A stretch of DNA of 64,000 nt from Hydrogenophaga sp. (GTDB lineage Bacteria > Pseudomonadota > Gammaproteobacteria > Burkholderiales > Burkholderiaceae_C). The position numbers and the translations under genes were made by a program. How positions within the stretch are numbered: the first letter of the stretch is position 1; each line of letters begins with the position of its first letter. Below are positions 15,182-24,731 of this stretch, in pieces. The stretch spans positions 124,001 to 188,000 of the forward strand of contig NZ_JAHBZK010000004.1 of assembly GCF_019635465.1 (NCBI RefSeq), in the 5' to 3' direction. The notes beneath the pieces are model-generated. The model ran no database searches. It saw only the letters and a list, made by a program, of their open reading frames with translations, and had not been told where the DNA came from.

Positions 15182-16393
15182 TCAGATCACGCCCTCTGCG
15201 CGCAGCCCGTCCAGGGTCTGCGCATCCAGCCCAAGTTGGCCATACACATCCTGGTTGTGCTCGCCAACGCCGGGCCCGCTGCGAGGCAAGGGCTGCTCGC
15301 GTCCGACGATCCTCGGCACGATGCACGGTGCGGGCAGCGTGCCGTAGTCCGGGTCTGCCAGCCGGACGATGGCCTGGCGCGCCTGAAAGTGCGGATCGGC
15401 CTCGATGTCGGCGATGGTGTAGACCTTGTTGAACGGGATTTCGTGCCGCTCCAGACGCTCGGCGATGTCATCGAAACTGCGCGCCCGGAACCAGCTCGCC
15501 AACTCATCATCCAGTGCATCGATGTGCCTGACCCGCAGCGGGTTCGTCGCGAAGCGCTCGTCGGTGATCCATTCGGGACGGTCGACCGCTTCGCACAGCC
15601 TCACGTATGTGCCTTGCGAGGAAGCCACCAGCGAAAACCAGACGCCATCGGCGCTCTGGTACATGTTGGACGGGGCGGTGTAGCTCGTTCGGTTGCCGGT
15701 GCGTGGACGCACCTGAGCGAGTTGCTCATGCTCAACCGCCAGGGGATCCAGGACCCGGAACAAGGCTTCCGTGGCAGACAGGTCGACCTCGACCCCGGGC
15801 GCCGTCGGGTCACCTCGCAAACGGGCGACCTCGGCCGCAATCGAGAACGCACAGAACAGCCCTGCCACCGCGTCACCGACCGGGAAGTTGCTGTGCATGG
15901 GTGCACCGCCGGGCATGCCCGTCAAGCTGGTGAAGCCGCTCATGGCTTCAAAGATGCGCGCAAAGCCCGGACGACTGCTGTACGGCCCGGTCTGTCCAAA
16001 CCCGGTAAGTCGAACCACGATGAGGCGCGGATTGGCGCGGTGCAGCGTCTCAATGTCCAGTCCCCAGCGGTCCATGGTGCCTGTGCGGAAGTTCTCCACC
16101 AGCACGTCAAAGTTGGGCAGCATCGACAGCAACAGCTCACGACCCTTGGGCTTTCGCACATCCAGCGTGATGCCGCGTTTGCCTCTGTTGGCCACCTTCC
16201 ACCACAAGGCCTTGCCGTCCTTCACGGGCTGCATCTGGCGCAGGGCGTCGCTGCCATCGGGCAGTTCCAGCTTCACCACGTCAGCGCCGTGATCACCGCA
16301 CAAGGTGGCGCCGAACGGGCCGGCCAGAACGGTGGCCATGTCAAGGATGCGCACCCCGCTGAGGGCGCCTGGCGATGCAAGGGTCGGATTCAC
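15182..16393 (-). CDS. Family III CoA-transferase (CaiB/BaiF), nucleophile position altered
   Basis: A 403-residue CoA-transferase family protein from a GTG at 16393; an in-frame TTG lies at 16411. LSGVRILDMATVLAGPFGA (11-29), HGADVVKLELPDGSD and FRTGTMDRWGLD are standard. At the position of the catalytic aspartate (usually GxD before the A/S-G helix) it reads GFARIFEAMSG (143-153), so the Asp nucleophile is absent. Other annotated family members share this form, so it may be a subgroup with altered chemistry. First gene of the unit, divergent from the IclR regulator across an operator-like palindrome. Confidence 0.85.
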   Translation of the reverse strand: MNPTLASPGALSGVRILDMATVLAGPFGATLCGDHGADVVKLELPDGSDALRQMQPVKDGKALWWKVANRGKRGITLDVRKPKGRELLLSMLPNFDVLVENFRTGTMDRWGLDIETLHRANPRLIVVRLTGFGQTGPYSSRPGFARIFEAMSGFTSLTGMPGGAPMHSNFPVGDAVAGLFCAFSIAAEVARLRGDPTAPGVEVDLSATEALFRVLDPLAVEHEQLAQVRPRTGNRTSYTAPSNMYQSADGVWFSLVASSQGTYVRLCEAVDRPEWITDERFATNPLRVRHIDALDDELASWFRARSFDDIAERLERHEIPFNKVYTIADIEADPHFQARQAIVRLADPDYGTLPAPCIVPRIVGREQPLPRSGPGVGEHNQDVYGQLGLDAQTLDGLRAEGVI

Positions 16394-16456
16394 GTGCAGG
16401 TCTCGTGTCAATGAATGACGCGGTTGTGCCAGAGCGGTGGCAGCATGTGAACCAAA

Positions 16457-16475
16457 TGTTTCGCACAGCGAAACA
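16457..16475. promoter_or_regulatory. IclR-type operator palindrome
   Basis: TGTTTCGC-ACA-GCGAAACA, a perfect 8-bp dyad in the 114-base gap between the divergent CoA-transferase unit and the IclR gene. Sequence and position fit an IclR-family binding site controlling both directions. Confidence 0.7.
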
Positions 16476-16507
16476 GTGGCTTCACACCCCTGAACCTCCA
16501 ACCCATC

Positions 16508-17347
16508 ATGACCACCAGACCAACCCCGCCGCGCACCGTGTCCACCATCACCCTCTCGGGCCTCGTCAATCCGCACGACCTGTCGGCCGATCGCCAGTTC
16601 TCGATGAACCTGGCGCGCGGACTGGAGGTGTTGCGCGCATTCACCGCGAGCCATCCGCTGCTGGGCAATCGCGAGATCGCCGACCGCACCGGCCTGCCAA
16701 AACCCACGGTGTCCCGCCTGACGTACACGCTGGTGTTGCTGGGCTATCTCGCCCGCGATCCGCTGATGCAGAAATTCCGGCTGGGGCCCGGCGTGCTGTC
16801 CCTTGGGCATCCCCTGTTGGCCAGCATGCGCGTTCGCCAACTGGCCAAACCCGTCATGGAGGCGCTGGCCCGCCAGACAGGTTGCACGGTCAACCTCGGC
16901 GTGCGCGATCGCGGCAACGTGGTCTACATCGATTCGGTGCGGGCCGACACGAGCAACCAGCACCTGCCGGACATTGGCAGCTCGCGCCCCTTGTTGTCGT
17001 CGGCGATTGGCCGCGCCCTGATCCTGGCCGGCCAGAGGCAGGAGCGCACCGCACTACTGAACTACCTGAAGGTGCAGGACCGCGAACTGTTCGATCGATT
17101 TCGCCCGACCTGGGAAGCCGATCAGAAACGCTACGTCGCCGAAGGCTTTTGCCTGTCGCGTGGCGACTGGCAGAAGGACATCCATGCGGTGGCGGTGCCG
17201 ATGCCGCAAGGCCATGGCGAAGCACCACTGGCCATGAACTGCACGCTGGCGGCCTACCGCATTCAGCGCGACAAGCTGGTGCGCGAGGTCGTTCCGTTGC
17301 TCAAGGACGCCGTGCGCCAGATCGAATTCGCGCAGGGCCTGCGCTGA
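16508..17347 (+). CDS. IclR-family transcriptional regulator
   Basis: A 279-residue regulator. The winged helix spans about 32-90 (ARGLEVLRAFTASHPLLG, then NREIADRTGLPKPTVSRL), and an effector-binding domain follows (VRDRGNVVYIDSV, GSSRPLLSSAIGRALI). A palindrome just upstream is its probable operator. It is divergent from the CoA-transferase unit and precedes the acyl-CoA dehydrogenase by 29 bases, so it likely controls both groups in response to a pathway acid or CoA ester. Confidence 0.9.
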   Translation: MTTRPTPPRTVSTITLSGLVNPHDLSADRQFSMNLARGLEVLRAFTASHPLLGNREIADRTGLPKPTVSRLTYTLVLLGYLARDPLMQKFRLGPGVLSLGHPLLASMRVRQLAKPVMEALARQTGCTVNLGVRDRGNVVYIDSVRADTSNQHLPDIGSSRPLLSSAIGRALILAGQRQERTALLNYLKVQDRELFDRFRPTWEADQKRYVAEGFCLSRGDWQKDIHAVAVPMPQGHGEAPLAMNCTLAAYRIQRDKLVREVVPLLKDAVRQIEFAQGLR

Positions 17348-17376
17348 CAACACCGAGTTTCCACCCCGAGAGAGAC

Positions 17377-18537
17377 ATGATCCGAGACCCCGACGCCTTT
17401 GCCCGTTTGCTGACCGATGTGCGCGAGTTCGTTCGCAACGAATGCCTGCCACTGGAAGAACAGATCGACATCGACGACCAGATCCCCGAAGCCTTGGTGC
17501 AGCGCATGCGCGAGGTGGGTCTGTTCGGCCACAGCATTCCCGAGGCCTACGGCGGCGCTGGCCTGACGAGTGAGGAGCTCTCGCTTGTCAACATGGAGGT
17601 GTCGCAGGTGGCCACCACCTTTCGCGCACGCTTCGGTGGCAACACCGGCATTGCGTCGGAGTCCCTGGTGGTGGACGGAACACCCGCGCAAAAGGACAAG
17701 TACCTGCCACAGCTCGCCAGCGGACGCGTCACCGGGTGCTTCGCGCTGACGGAACCGCAAGCGGGCTCGGACGCCACCGCGCTCGACACCGTCGCGGTGC
17801 GCGACGGCGATCACTTCGTCATCACCGGACGCAAGTGCTTCATCACCAACGCGCCGCTGGCAGACCTTTTCACCGTCTTTGCACGCACCGGGGACCAGCG
17901 GCGGGGGGCCAACGGCATCACGGCGTTTCTGGTGGAGCGAGGCACGCCCGGGCTGTCGACACCCCCACCACCGCGCAAGATGGGCCAGCATGGTTCACCC
18001 GTCGGCGAGGTGGTGCTGGACAAGGTGCGCGTGCATGAGAGCGCCATCGTCGGCGGCCTGGAGGGGCAAGGCTTTCGCACCGCCATGCGCGCGCTCAACA
18101 AGCAGCGCATCAACCTGGCCGGCCTGTGCATCGGCCCCGCGATCCGACTGGTGCAGGAAATGGCCCAGCGCGCCAGCACCCGCCAACAAGGCGGACAAGC
18201 CATCGGCGAACACCAGCTGGTGCAACAAATGATCGCCGAGAGCAACACCGAGGTGCATGCCGCCCGCGCCCTCCTGCTGGAGACGGCCCGCAAACGCGAC
18301 GCCGGCGGCGACGTGACCATGGAAGCCTCGATGTGCAAGCTGTTTGCCTCCGAGATGTGCGGTCGGGTTGCCGATCGCGCCGTGCAAGTGTTTGGCGGCG
18401 CGGGCTATATGGCCGGCAACGTGGCCGAACGCTTCTATCGGGATGTACGTGTGTTCCGCATCTACGAAGGCACGACCCAGATTCACCTTTCCAACATCGC
18501 CAAGCGAACCCTGGCGGCAGCGGCTGTGAATACCTGA
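17377..18537 (+). CDS. Acyl-CoA dehydrogenase
   Basis: A 386-residue FAD enzyme that introduces a double bond into an acyl-CoA, passing electrons to ETF. CFALTEPQAGSDATALDT and FVITGRKCFITNA are the FAD-binding signatures; FGGAGYMAGNVAERFYRDVR and IYEGTTQIHLSNIAKR lie at the C-terminus, with the catalytic glutamate in YEGT. CGAGAGAGAC precedes the ATG; the frame is open far upstream but that part overlaps the IclR gene. Neighbours suggest a role in the same CoA-ester pathway. Confidence 0.93.
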   Translation: MIRDPDAFARLLTDVREFVRNECLPLEEQIDIDDQIPEALVQRMREVGLFGHSIPEAYGGAGLTSEELSLVNMEVSQVATTFRARFGGNTGIASESLVVDGTPAQKDKYLPQLASGRVTGCFALTEPQAGSDATALDTVAVRDGDHFVITGRKCFITNAPLADLFTVFARTGDQRRGANGITAFLVERGTPGLSTPPPPRKMGQHGSPVGEVVLDKVRVHESAIVGGLEGQGFRTAMRALNKQRINLAGLCIGPAIRLVQEMAQRASTRQQGGQAIGEHQLVQQMIAESNTEVHAARALLLETARKRDAGGDVTMEASMCKLFASEMCGRVADRAVQVFGGAGYMAGNVAERFYRDVRVFRIYEGTTQIHLSNIAKRTLAAAAVNT

Positions 18538-18558
18538 AACCACCACTGGAGACAACGC

Positions 18559-19539
18559 ATGAAGACCACAAACACCTACCTGACGATTGCCCTCACCGCC
18601 GTCGCGTTGAGCACCCCATTGGGTGCGCTGGCGCAATCGGACTTTCCCAATCGCCCCGTGCGCATCGTCGTACCGTTCTCGGCCGGCGGCATCGTCGACA
18701 CGGTCGCGCGCACCGTGGGCGACAAGCTGTCCACCCGCCTGGGTCAACCCGTGATCGTCGAGAACAAGCCTGGCGCCGGTGGCGCCATCGCCACCGACAT
18801 GGTCGCCAAGTCAGCACCCGATGGGTACACCCTGCTGGCGGTCAGCCCGAGTCACGCCGTCCTGCCCAGCCTGCAAAAGAGCGTCACCTGGAACCCGGTG
18901 CGCGACTTCAAGGCCATTGCTGGCGTCGGCATCGTGCCCAACATCGTGGTCGTCAATCCGGGTGTGCAGGCCAAGACCATGGCCGAGTTTGTCGCCTTGG
19001 CCAAGTCAAACGCACAACCATTGACCTATGGCACCGCCGGCATGGGCACGAGCAACCACCTCTCGGGCGAACTGCTGGCGCAGGAAGCCGGCATCAAGCT
19101 CACGCAGGTGCCCTACAAGGGTCAGCCCGATGCGCTGACGGATGTTCTGGCAGGGCGGGTCGACATGATGCCGCTGACCGCTGCGCTCGCACTCCCGCAC
19201 ATCAAGACCGGCAAGCTGCGCGCGCTGGCCGTGACCACCGGCAAGCGCGCCACGGCCGTGCCCGATCTGCCCACGGTGGCAGAAGCCGCCAAACTTCCCG
19301 ACTATGAAGTCGGCACCTGGTTCGGCTTCGTGGCGCCTGCCGCCACCCCCGACCCCGTGCTGCGCAAACTCTCTGCCGACGTGCTGGAGATCCTGGCCAT
19401 GCGCGACGTGCAGGACAAGTTCAAAGGTCTGGGCATGGAGCTCGCTCCGCAAACCGCCCCGGAATTCGACGCCTTCGTTGCGAAGGAAGCCACCAAATGG
19501 GCCCGCGTGATCAAGCAGGCCGGCATCGAGCCGAACTGA
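18559..19539 (+). CDS. Tripartite tricarboxylate transporter receptor (Bug family), periplasmic
   Basis: A 326-residue solute-binding protein with a signal peptide ending ALAQS (about residue 26), then the Bug signature FPNRPVRIVVPFSAGGIVDT and VIVENKPGAGGAIA. These proteins bind carboxylates in the periplasm; many, like this one, are not next to TctA/TctB membrane genes. CTGGAGACAA precedes the ATG, 21 bases after the dehydrogenase gene, so it is probably in the same operon and binds the pathway substrate. Confidence 0.92.
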   Translation: MKTTNTYLTIALTAVALSTPLGALAQSDFPNRPVRIVVPFSAGGIVDTVARTVGDKLSTRLGQPVIVENKPGAGGAIATDMVAKSAPDGYTLLAVSPSHAVLPSLQKSVTWNPVRDFKAIAGVGIVPNIVVVNPGVQAKTMAEFVALAKSNAQPLTYGTAGMGTSNHLSGELLAQEAGIKLTQVPYKGQPDALTDVLAGRVDMMPLTAALALPHIKTGKLRALAVTTGKRATAVPDLPTVAEAAKLPDYEVGTWFGFVAPAATPDPVLRKLSADVLEILAMRDVQDKFKGLGMELAPQTAPEFDAFVAKEATKWARVIKQAGIEPN

Positions 19540-19547
19540 TTCGCCCG

Positions 19548-20645
19548 ATGCGCACCCCGATCTGCGAAACGCTGGGCATTCGCCACCCGATCTTCGGCTT
19601 CTCGCATTCGCCGGACGTCGTGGTGGCGATCGCCGAGGCCGGCGGATTTCCCATCCTGGGGCTGGCGCGCGAACTGCCGCACGAGATTCCCGGGATCATT
19701 GCCGACGTGGAGACAAGGCTGCAGTCGCTTCCCTACGGAATCGACCTCATGTTGCCTTCGCGCGTGCCTGAAGCAGCAAGCATCGAGACCGTGCAGCAAA
19801 GCCTGCCGGCAGCGCACGTGGCTTACGTGCAAGGGCTTCGCGAGCGCTTCGGCGTTGCCCCGCCTACCAAGCCCAGCTTCTTCACCACGCAGGTCCGCTC
19901 CGAGGCGATGTTCGAAGACCAGATCCGCGCGGTGCTCGACTCCAACGCCCTGGGCGTGGCGACCGCCATCGGCTTGCGTTCGGAACTGATCGATGAGGCC
20001 AGGCGGCGCGGCAAGGTCACGTTCTCGTTGATCGGGTCAGTGCGGCACGCGCGCAAGGCGCTGGACATGGGCGTTGACGTGCTGGTTGCACAGGGCTACG
20101 ACGCGGGCGGGCACACCGGCCCGGTGGGCACCATGTCGCTGGTACCGCAGATCGTCGCCATGGCTGGCCATCGGCCTGTGCTGGCCGCCGGGGGCATCGC
20201 GACCGGGGCCCAGGTGCTGGCCAGTCTGGCCATGGGTGCCCAAGGCGCCTGGTTGGGCACCTTGTGGATGGCCGCCAAGGAGAACCACACGCCGTCGGCG
20301 CTGATGCAACGCCTGGTGGCCAGCGGAAGCGAAGACACGGTGATTACCCGCGCCCACAGCGGCAAACCCTGCCGTGTCGTGCGCAGCGACTGGATCGATG
20401 CCTGGGGCGAGCCCAACGCGCCAGCGGCACTGGACATGCCGCTGCAGCAAGCCCTGGCCGGCGACGTGTTCGCCTCGATTCACGAGCACAACGACCGGCG
20501 CCTCATCTATGAAGCGGCCGGACAGAGTGTGTTTGGCATCCGGGGCGAGACAACCGTCGCCCAACAGATGGCGACGCTGGTTCACGAGCTGGATGGCGCC
20601 TGGCAGAACTTGAACACCTTCGCCAGAACGACGACCCCGGTCTGA
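19548..20645 (+). CDS. Nitronate monooxygenase-like FMN protein
   Basis: A 365-residue FMN-dependent TIM-barrel protein of the 2-nitropropane dioxygenase family. The N-terminus matches (LGIRHPIFGFSHSPDVVVAI), followed by VAQGYDAGGHTGPVGTMSLV with the conserved His, and VLAAGGIATGAQVLASLAMGA at the phosphate-binding end. The ATG is eight bases after the Bug gene. Many such proteins act on substrates other than nitronates; in this operon it may be an enoyl-CoA or flavin-dependent oxidoreductase. The family is sure, the substrate unknown. Confidence 0.85.
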   Translation: MRTPICETLGIRHPIFGFSHSPDVVVAIAEAGGFPILGLARELPHEIPGIIADVETRLQSLPYGIDLMLPSRVPEAASIETVQQSLPAAHVAYVQGLRERFGVAPPTKPSFFTTQVRSEAMFEDQIRAVLDSNALGVATAIGLRSELIDEARRRGKVTFSLIGSVRHARKALDMGVDVLVAQGYDAGGHTGPVGTMSLVPQIVAMAGHRPVLAAGGIATGAQVLASLAMGAQGAWLGTLWMAAKENHTPSALMQRLVASGSEDTVITRAHSGKPCRVVRSDWIDAWGEPNAPAALDMPLQQALAGDVFASIHEHNDRRLIYEAAGQSVFGIRGETTVAQQMATLVHELDGAWQNLNTFARTTTPV

Positions 20646-20835
20646 TCCGACGCGCTCGATGGTGACGGCGATCGATTTTGCGCGCTGCGGCGCGGTGACG
20701 TCGCCCTCCACGCGACCGAGCCGGATCAAACCCTTTCGGTACGACCCACGCTCGCCACCAGCGATGTCGAAGCCCCTGTGGTGCAGCGGCCGCGATGGTC
20801 ACCCTGGCGGGGAGCCAGATGGGGCAATGGACCCT

Positions 20836-21597
20836 TCAGCGTTGCCCGCCCAGGTCATCCCATGCCGGCACCAGCGATATGACGGCCAGAAGCACTGCGA
20901 CCGGAACGGTAAAGCCGTACCCAAATTGCTTGAAACCGAACGCGCCCGACAAGCCGCCCAGCAGGAAGGCCAACAACAGACCTGCGAGCACCTTGAGACG
21001 ATCGCGGTCCGCCCGAACAGGGTGTGCCGAGGTTCGGTCGGTGTTCCAGTAGATCAGTTTGCCCAGCTCGATACCCAGGTCGGTCACGATGCCCGTCATG
21101 TGCGTGGTACGAATCACCGCGCCGGACAGCTTGGTAACCGTCGCATTCTGTAGGCCCATGATGAAGCAGAGCAGAACCACGGTGAAGGGCACCAGAAGAC
21201 CCTCGTAAGTTGAAAGCCAGGCGCCCATCAGGCCAAAGCAAAGAATGAGTGCCGACTCCAGCAGCAAGGGCAAGGCGTATTCGCTGGCCATTGCCTTGCG
21301 CCGCGCAAAGTTGACCAGGATTGCACAACACATTGCGCCCAGCAGGAATGCCAGAACGGCCACGGCGGCATCGACCACCAGCTGCAGATGCCCCAGAACA
21401 AGGTGGTCTGCCACCGCCGACACCATCCCTGTCACGTGCGAGGTGTACTTGTGCACGGCCAGGAAGCCACCTGCATTGATCGCTCCCGCCACAAACGCAA
21501 GCAACCAGCCAAGGTGGCGATTGGCCTCGACCGTTCGCTCGCGACCAACCAGAAAGCGGGCATATTTTGTGGGCATCGACGGACTCGCTGGCTCCAT
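20836..21597 (-). CDS. YoaK/DUF1275 family membrane protein
   Basis: A 253-residue inner-membrane protein with about six hydrophobic segments; GWLLAFVAGAINAGGFLAV (29-47), TSHVTGMVS and GLQNATVTKLSGAVIRTTHM are the DUF1275 signatures. The function of the family is unknown. It stands alone, convergent with the nitronate monooxygenase gene (190 bases between them without features) and preceded by an 11-bp dyad. Confidence 0.88.
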   Translation of the reverse strand: MEPASPSMPTKYARFLVGRERTVEANRHLGWLLAFVAGAINAGGFLAVHKYTSHVTGMVSAVADHLVLGHLQLVVDAAVAVLAFLLGAMCCAILVNFARRKAMASEYALPLLLESALILCFGLMGAWLSTYEGLLVPFTVVLLCFIMGLQNATVTKLSGAVIRTTHMTGIVTDLGIELGKLIYWNTDRTSAHPVRADRDRLKVLAGLLLAFLLGGLSGAFGFKQFGYGFTVPVAVLLAVISLVPAWDDLGGQR

Positions 21598-21607
21598 GCA
21601 TGAACCT

Positions 21608-21638
21608 CGAAGGCGGTCATTTTGACCGACCGCCTTCG
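21608..21638. repeat. Inverted repeat upstream of the DUF1275 gene
   Basis: CGAAGGCGGTC (21608-21618) and GACCGCCTTCG (21628-21638), perfect 11-bp arms with a 9-base loop, 11 bases upstream of the DUF1275 ATG. A second palindrome, GGCCACCAGGTGGCC, lies at 21651-21665. They could be an operator for DUF1275 or the end signal of the TRAP operon. Confidence 0.5.
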
Positions 21639-21718
21639 ACCGCCTCTACTGGCCACCAGGTGGCCCTTCAAACGGGGTCATGTGGCCACTCGCCCTGCCG
21701 CTCGCGTTGCCCCTCCGC

Positions 21719-23047
21719 TCAAATCAACGCCAGCGAGAGCGCCGGAAACACCGCCACCAGCGCCAGCACCAGCAACATGACCGCCACATAGGGCAAGGTG
21801 CCACCGAAGATGGCTTCCACCGACACCTTCGGGTCGTTGAGTGTGGACTTCACCGTGAAGACCGATATGCCGAACGGCGGTGTCAGCAGACCGATCTCGA
21901 CGGCCAGCACGGTCAAGACGCCGAACTGGATCAGGTTGAAGCCCAGGTCGGCGGCGATCGGAGCCGCCACCGGGGTCATGATCAACAGGATCGAGCTCGA
22001 GTCCAGGATCATCCCCAGAAAGAGCACGATCAGCACGTAGATCATCAGGAAGCCGTAGTGCCCCAGACCGGCGTCCTGCACCAGGTCGCTGATCGCAACG
22101 GGCACGCCCGCCACCGACAGCATGCGGCTGTAGAAGCTGGCGGCGATGAGCAGGATCAGGATGGTGACCGACACGCTGCCCGTCTCGTGCAGCACGCGCC
22201 AGAAGCGGCCCTGCCCCAGGCTGCGCCGTGCCAGGGCCACGAGCAAGGCGCCAAAGGCACCAATGCCCCCCGCTTCTGTCGGCGTGAAGTAGCCGCTGTA
22301 CAGACCGCCCAGCACCAGCACGACCAGCGCAACGATCGGCACCAGCTTGCCCACCATCTGGGTGCCGCTGAGCAACGGGCCCGTGCTGCGCTCAAGCGCC
22401 AGGGCGCGGTGTTTCTCCAGGTCGAACACCCTGCCCGGCGCGAACACCGCCATCGACACGATCAGGATCACGAACGCCGCGGCCAGCAGAAACCCCGGGA
22501 TCACGCCCGCGATGAACAAGGTGCCGATCGACTGCTCGGCCAGCACGCCGTAGATGATCATCAACAGGCTGGGGGGAATCATCATGCCCAGCACCGAACT
22601 GCCGGCCACGGTGCCTGCTGCAAACGCCGTGCGGTAACCATGGCGCGCCATCTCGGGCACGGCCACACGCGTGAACACGGCGGCCGACGCGATCGACACG
22701 CCGGTGACCGCCGCGAACACCGTGTTGGCCGCCACGGTGGCCACGCCAAGCCCGCCCCGCACCCGCCGCAGCAAGGTCTCGGCCACGTCGAAGGTGTCCT
22801 TGCCCACGTTGGACACCGACACCAACAACCCCATCAGCACGAACAGCGGAATGGTCGCGAAGATGTAGTCGGCCACGCCGTTGTAGGCCGAGAGGTAGAG
22901 CAGCCGCATGGCCATCTCGATGTCCTCGCGCATCAGCCAGATGCCGGCAAAGCCGATGCCGATCAGCGCCACGGCGATGTGCACGCCGAGCAGGACCAGC
23001 ACCACGAGGGCGCCGATCAGCACGGCGCCGAAGCCGAGATCGCTCAT
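21719..23047 (-). CDS. TRAP transporter large permease, DctM family
   Basis: A 442-residue inner-membrane protein with about 12 transmembrane segments, the transport subunit of a sodium-coupled TRAP carboxylate importer. ATIPLFVLMGLLVSVSNVG and GTVAGSSVLGMMIPPSLLMII are DctM features. The ATG at 23047 overlaps the stop of the small permease gene (ATGA). It ends the tetR-dctP-dctQ-dctM series. Confidence 0.92.
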   Translation of the reverse strand: MSDLGFGAVLIGALVVLVLLGVHIAVALIGIGFAGIWLMREDIEMAMRLLYLSAYNGVADYIFATIPLFVLMGLLVSVSNVGKDTFDVAETLLRRVRGGLGVATVAANTVFAAVTGVSIASAAVFTRVAVPEMARHGYRTAFAAGTVAGSSVLGMMIPPSLLMIIYGVLAEQSIGTLFIAGVIPGFLLAAAFVILIVSMAVFAPGRVFDLEKHRALALERSTGPLLSGTQMVGKLVPIVALVVLVLGGLYSGYFTPTEAGGIGAFGALLVALARRSLGQGRFWRVLHETGSVSVTILILLIAASFYSRMLSVAGVPVAISDLVQDAGLGHYGFLMIYVLIVLFLGMILDSSSILLIMTPVAAPIAADLGFNLIQFGVLTVLAVEIGLLTPPFGISVFTVKSTLNDPKVSVEAIFGGTLPYVAVMLLVLALVAVFPALSLALI

Positions 23048-23595
23048 GTCGGCTCTCCGAACTCGCCGGCATGGCGCCACAGCGCCGGCAACTGCATCAG
23101 GTAGGCCAGTGACGCCATGATCGAGCCGCCCACGATCAGTGCGCGAAAGGGCCAGGTGGGCACGGTGTAGACGCCCTGCACCCCGAAGAACTCATCGCTT
23201 TGCCAGGCCTGGCTGAGCTCCGGCCAGGCAATGAAGGCCAGCGCCGCGAACATCAGTGCACCCAGCAGCGCACTGGCCAGCTCCAGCACACGCAGCGCCC
23301 GGATGGATCTGGCCGCGATGAAGCGCAGCAGGAAGTCGCTGCGCGTCATGCGCCCAGAACAGATGGCGGCCGCCAGTTGAAGAAACACGATGGAGGCCAC
23401 GGACCGGGCGGCAAACTCCGCCACCCCGGTGATGGGCTTGTCGAGAAAGTTTCGGCCGACCACGTCGGCCACCACCATCAGCATCAGCAGAAAGATCCAC
23501 ACCGTACCAATGGCCGCGAGCACGCGCGCGATGCCCTGCAGGGGATGTGTCGGGCTCGCCGCTGCGTCGGCGGAGCGTTCTGAATGGGTGTGCAC
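23044..23595 (-). CDS. TRAP transporter small permease, DctQ family
   Basis: A 183-residue four-helix membrane protein. VVADVVGRNFLDKPITGVAE (42-61) is the DctQ signature. Only a GTG start (23595) is available, preceded by AAGGG. It pairs with the large permease, with which it overlaps by four bases, and lies 65 bases after the binding-protein gene. Confidence 0.88.
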   Translation of the reverse strand: MHTHSERSADAAASPTHPLQGIARVLAAIGTVWIFLLMLMVVADVVGRNFLDKPITGVAEFAARSVASIVFLQLAAAICSGRMTRSDFLLRFIAARSIRALRVLELASALLGALMFAALAFIAWPELSQAWQSDEFFGVQGVYTVPTWPFRALIVGGSIMASLAYLMQLPALWRHAGEFGEPT

Positions 23596-23660
23596 GGTTC
23601 GCCCTTGTCAATGGCCTTGCGCCCGTCACGTCAGCGTCGGGCGCAAGGCGTCGTCCTCGC

Positions 23661-24731
23661 TCAGCGGTTCTGGGCGTCCCAGTCGCGCAACGGCTTCACA
23701 CCGCGCGCGCGCAGCTCGTCAAAGTAGGCCTTGAGCACGGCCTTGCCGTTCTCGCCCGTGGCCTGCAACCAGGGCTGCACGATGTTGGGCAGGCTGTTGA
23801 CCCACTTGGCCTTCTCGGCGGCCGGCAGATCGGCCACCTGCAGGCCGGCGGCCTTCATGGTGTCCATTGCCGCCTTGGCCACCTTGCTCACGTGCTCGCC
23901 ATGCGCCTTGGACGTGGCCTTGCCCGCTTGCACGAAGGCGTCTTGCACGTCCTTGGGCAGGCCGTCGAAGAACTTCTTGTTGGTGGCCACGCTGCCGAAG
24001 TACATCGAGCCGATGTCCACGCGGGTCAGGTGCTTGGCCACCTCGTACACACGGGCGGGCCCGATGCCGCTGGCGAACGAGAGCGCGCCCTGGGTCACGC
24101 CGGTCTGGATGTTGGTGTAGTAGGTCGTCAAGGCACCGTCCACCGGCGTGGCACCGGTGTCGCGCAGCCAGTTGGCCGATGTGCCGGGCGCATTGATCTT
24201 CTTGTTCTGCAGGTCGGCCAGCGTGCGCACCGGGAAGTTGGCGTAGATGTCGTAGCTGTCGGTGATCAGCGAGGACAGGGGCACCATGTTCTGTGCCGCC
24301 CAGCTGTCGCGCAAGGCAGGCACCGTGGTGTTGAGCTTGTCGAAGATCTGGATCAACAGCTCGTGATCGGTGGTCGCGAACGGCGTGAAGTAGGTGACGT
24401 TCTGCAGCGGCATGGCCGAGTTTTCCCAGACCGTGCCCACCATGCCCACGTCAACGATGCCGTCGCGCACCGCTGCGCGGGTGTCGGTGAACTTGTAGAG
24501 CGTGCCGCCGTAGTTTTCGCGCCAGCGCACCTCGTACTTGCCGCCGCCGGCCTTGAGGATGCGGTCCACCTCGGGCTGGAACACCTCCTTCATCGCGTGC
24601 ACCCAGATGTTGGTCGTGGGGTGACTGGAGCCGATGTTGACCGTGATGCGCTGCTGGGCAGCGGCGGGTACGGCGGCCAGGCCGACGCCCATGGCCAGCA
24701 GGCCAGCCATCGCGAACTGTGTGGGTTTCAT
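23661..24731 (-). CDS. TRAP transporter substrate-binding protein, DctP family
   Basis: A 356-residue periplasmic protein with a signal peptide cleaved near AAAQQ (about 26). VRWRENYGGTLYKFTDTRAA and a DVGMVGTVWEN strand mark the DctP fold; the binding arginine region is near INAPGTSANWL. AAGGAG lies ten bases before the ATG. Orientation and the neighbouring TetR and molybdenum hydroxylase suggest that it captures the aromatic or N-heterocyclic acid used by that hydroxylase (inference). Confidence 0.9.
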   Translation of the reverse strand: MKPTQFAMAGLLAMGVGLAAVPAAAQQRITVNIGSSHPTTNIWVHAMKEVFQPEVDRILKAGGGKYEVRWRENYGGTLYKFTDTRAAVRDGIVDVGMVGTVWENSAMPLQNVTYFTPFATTDHELLIQIFDKLNTTVPALRDSWAAQNMVPLSSLITDSYDIYANFPVRTLADLQNKKINAPGTSANWLRDTGATPVDGALTTYYTNIQTGVTQGALSFASGIGPARVYEVAKHLTRVDIGSMYFGSVATNKKFFDGLPKDVQDAFVQAGKATSKAHGEHVSKVAKAAMDTMKAAGLQVADLPAAEKAKWVNSLPNIVQPWLQATGENGKAVLKAYFDELRARGVKPLRDWDAQNR

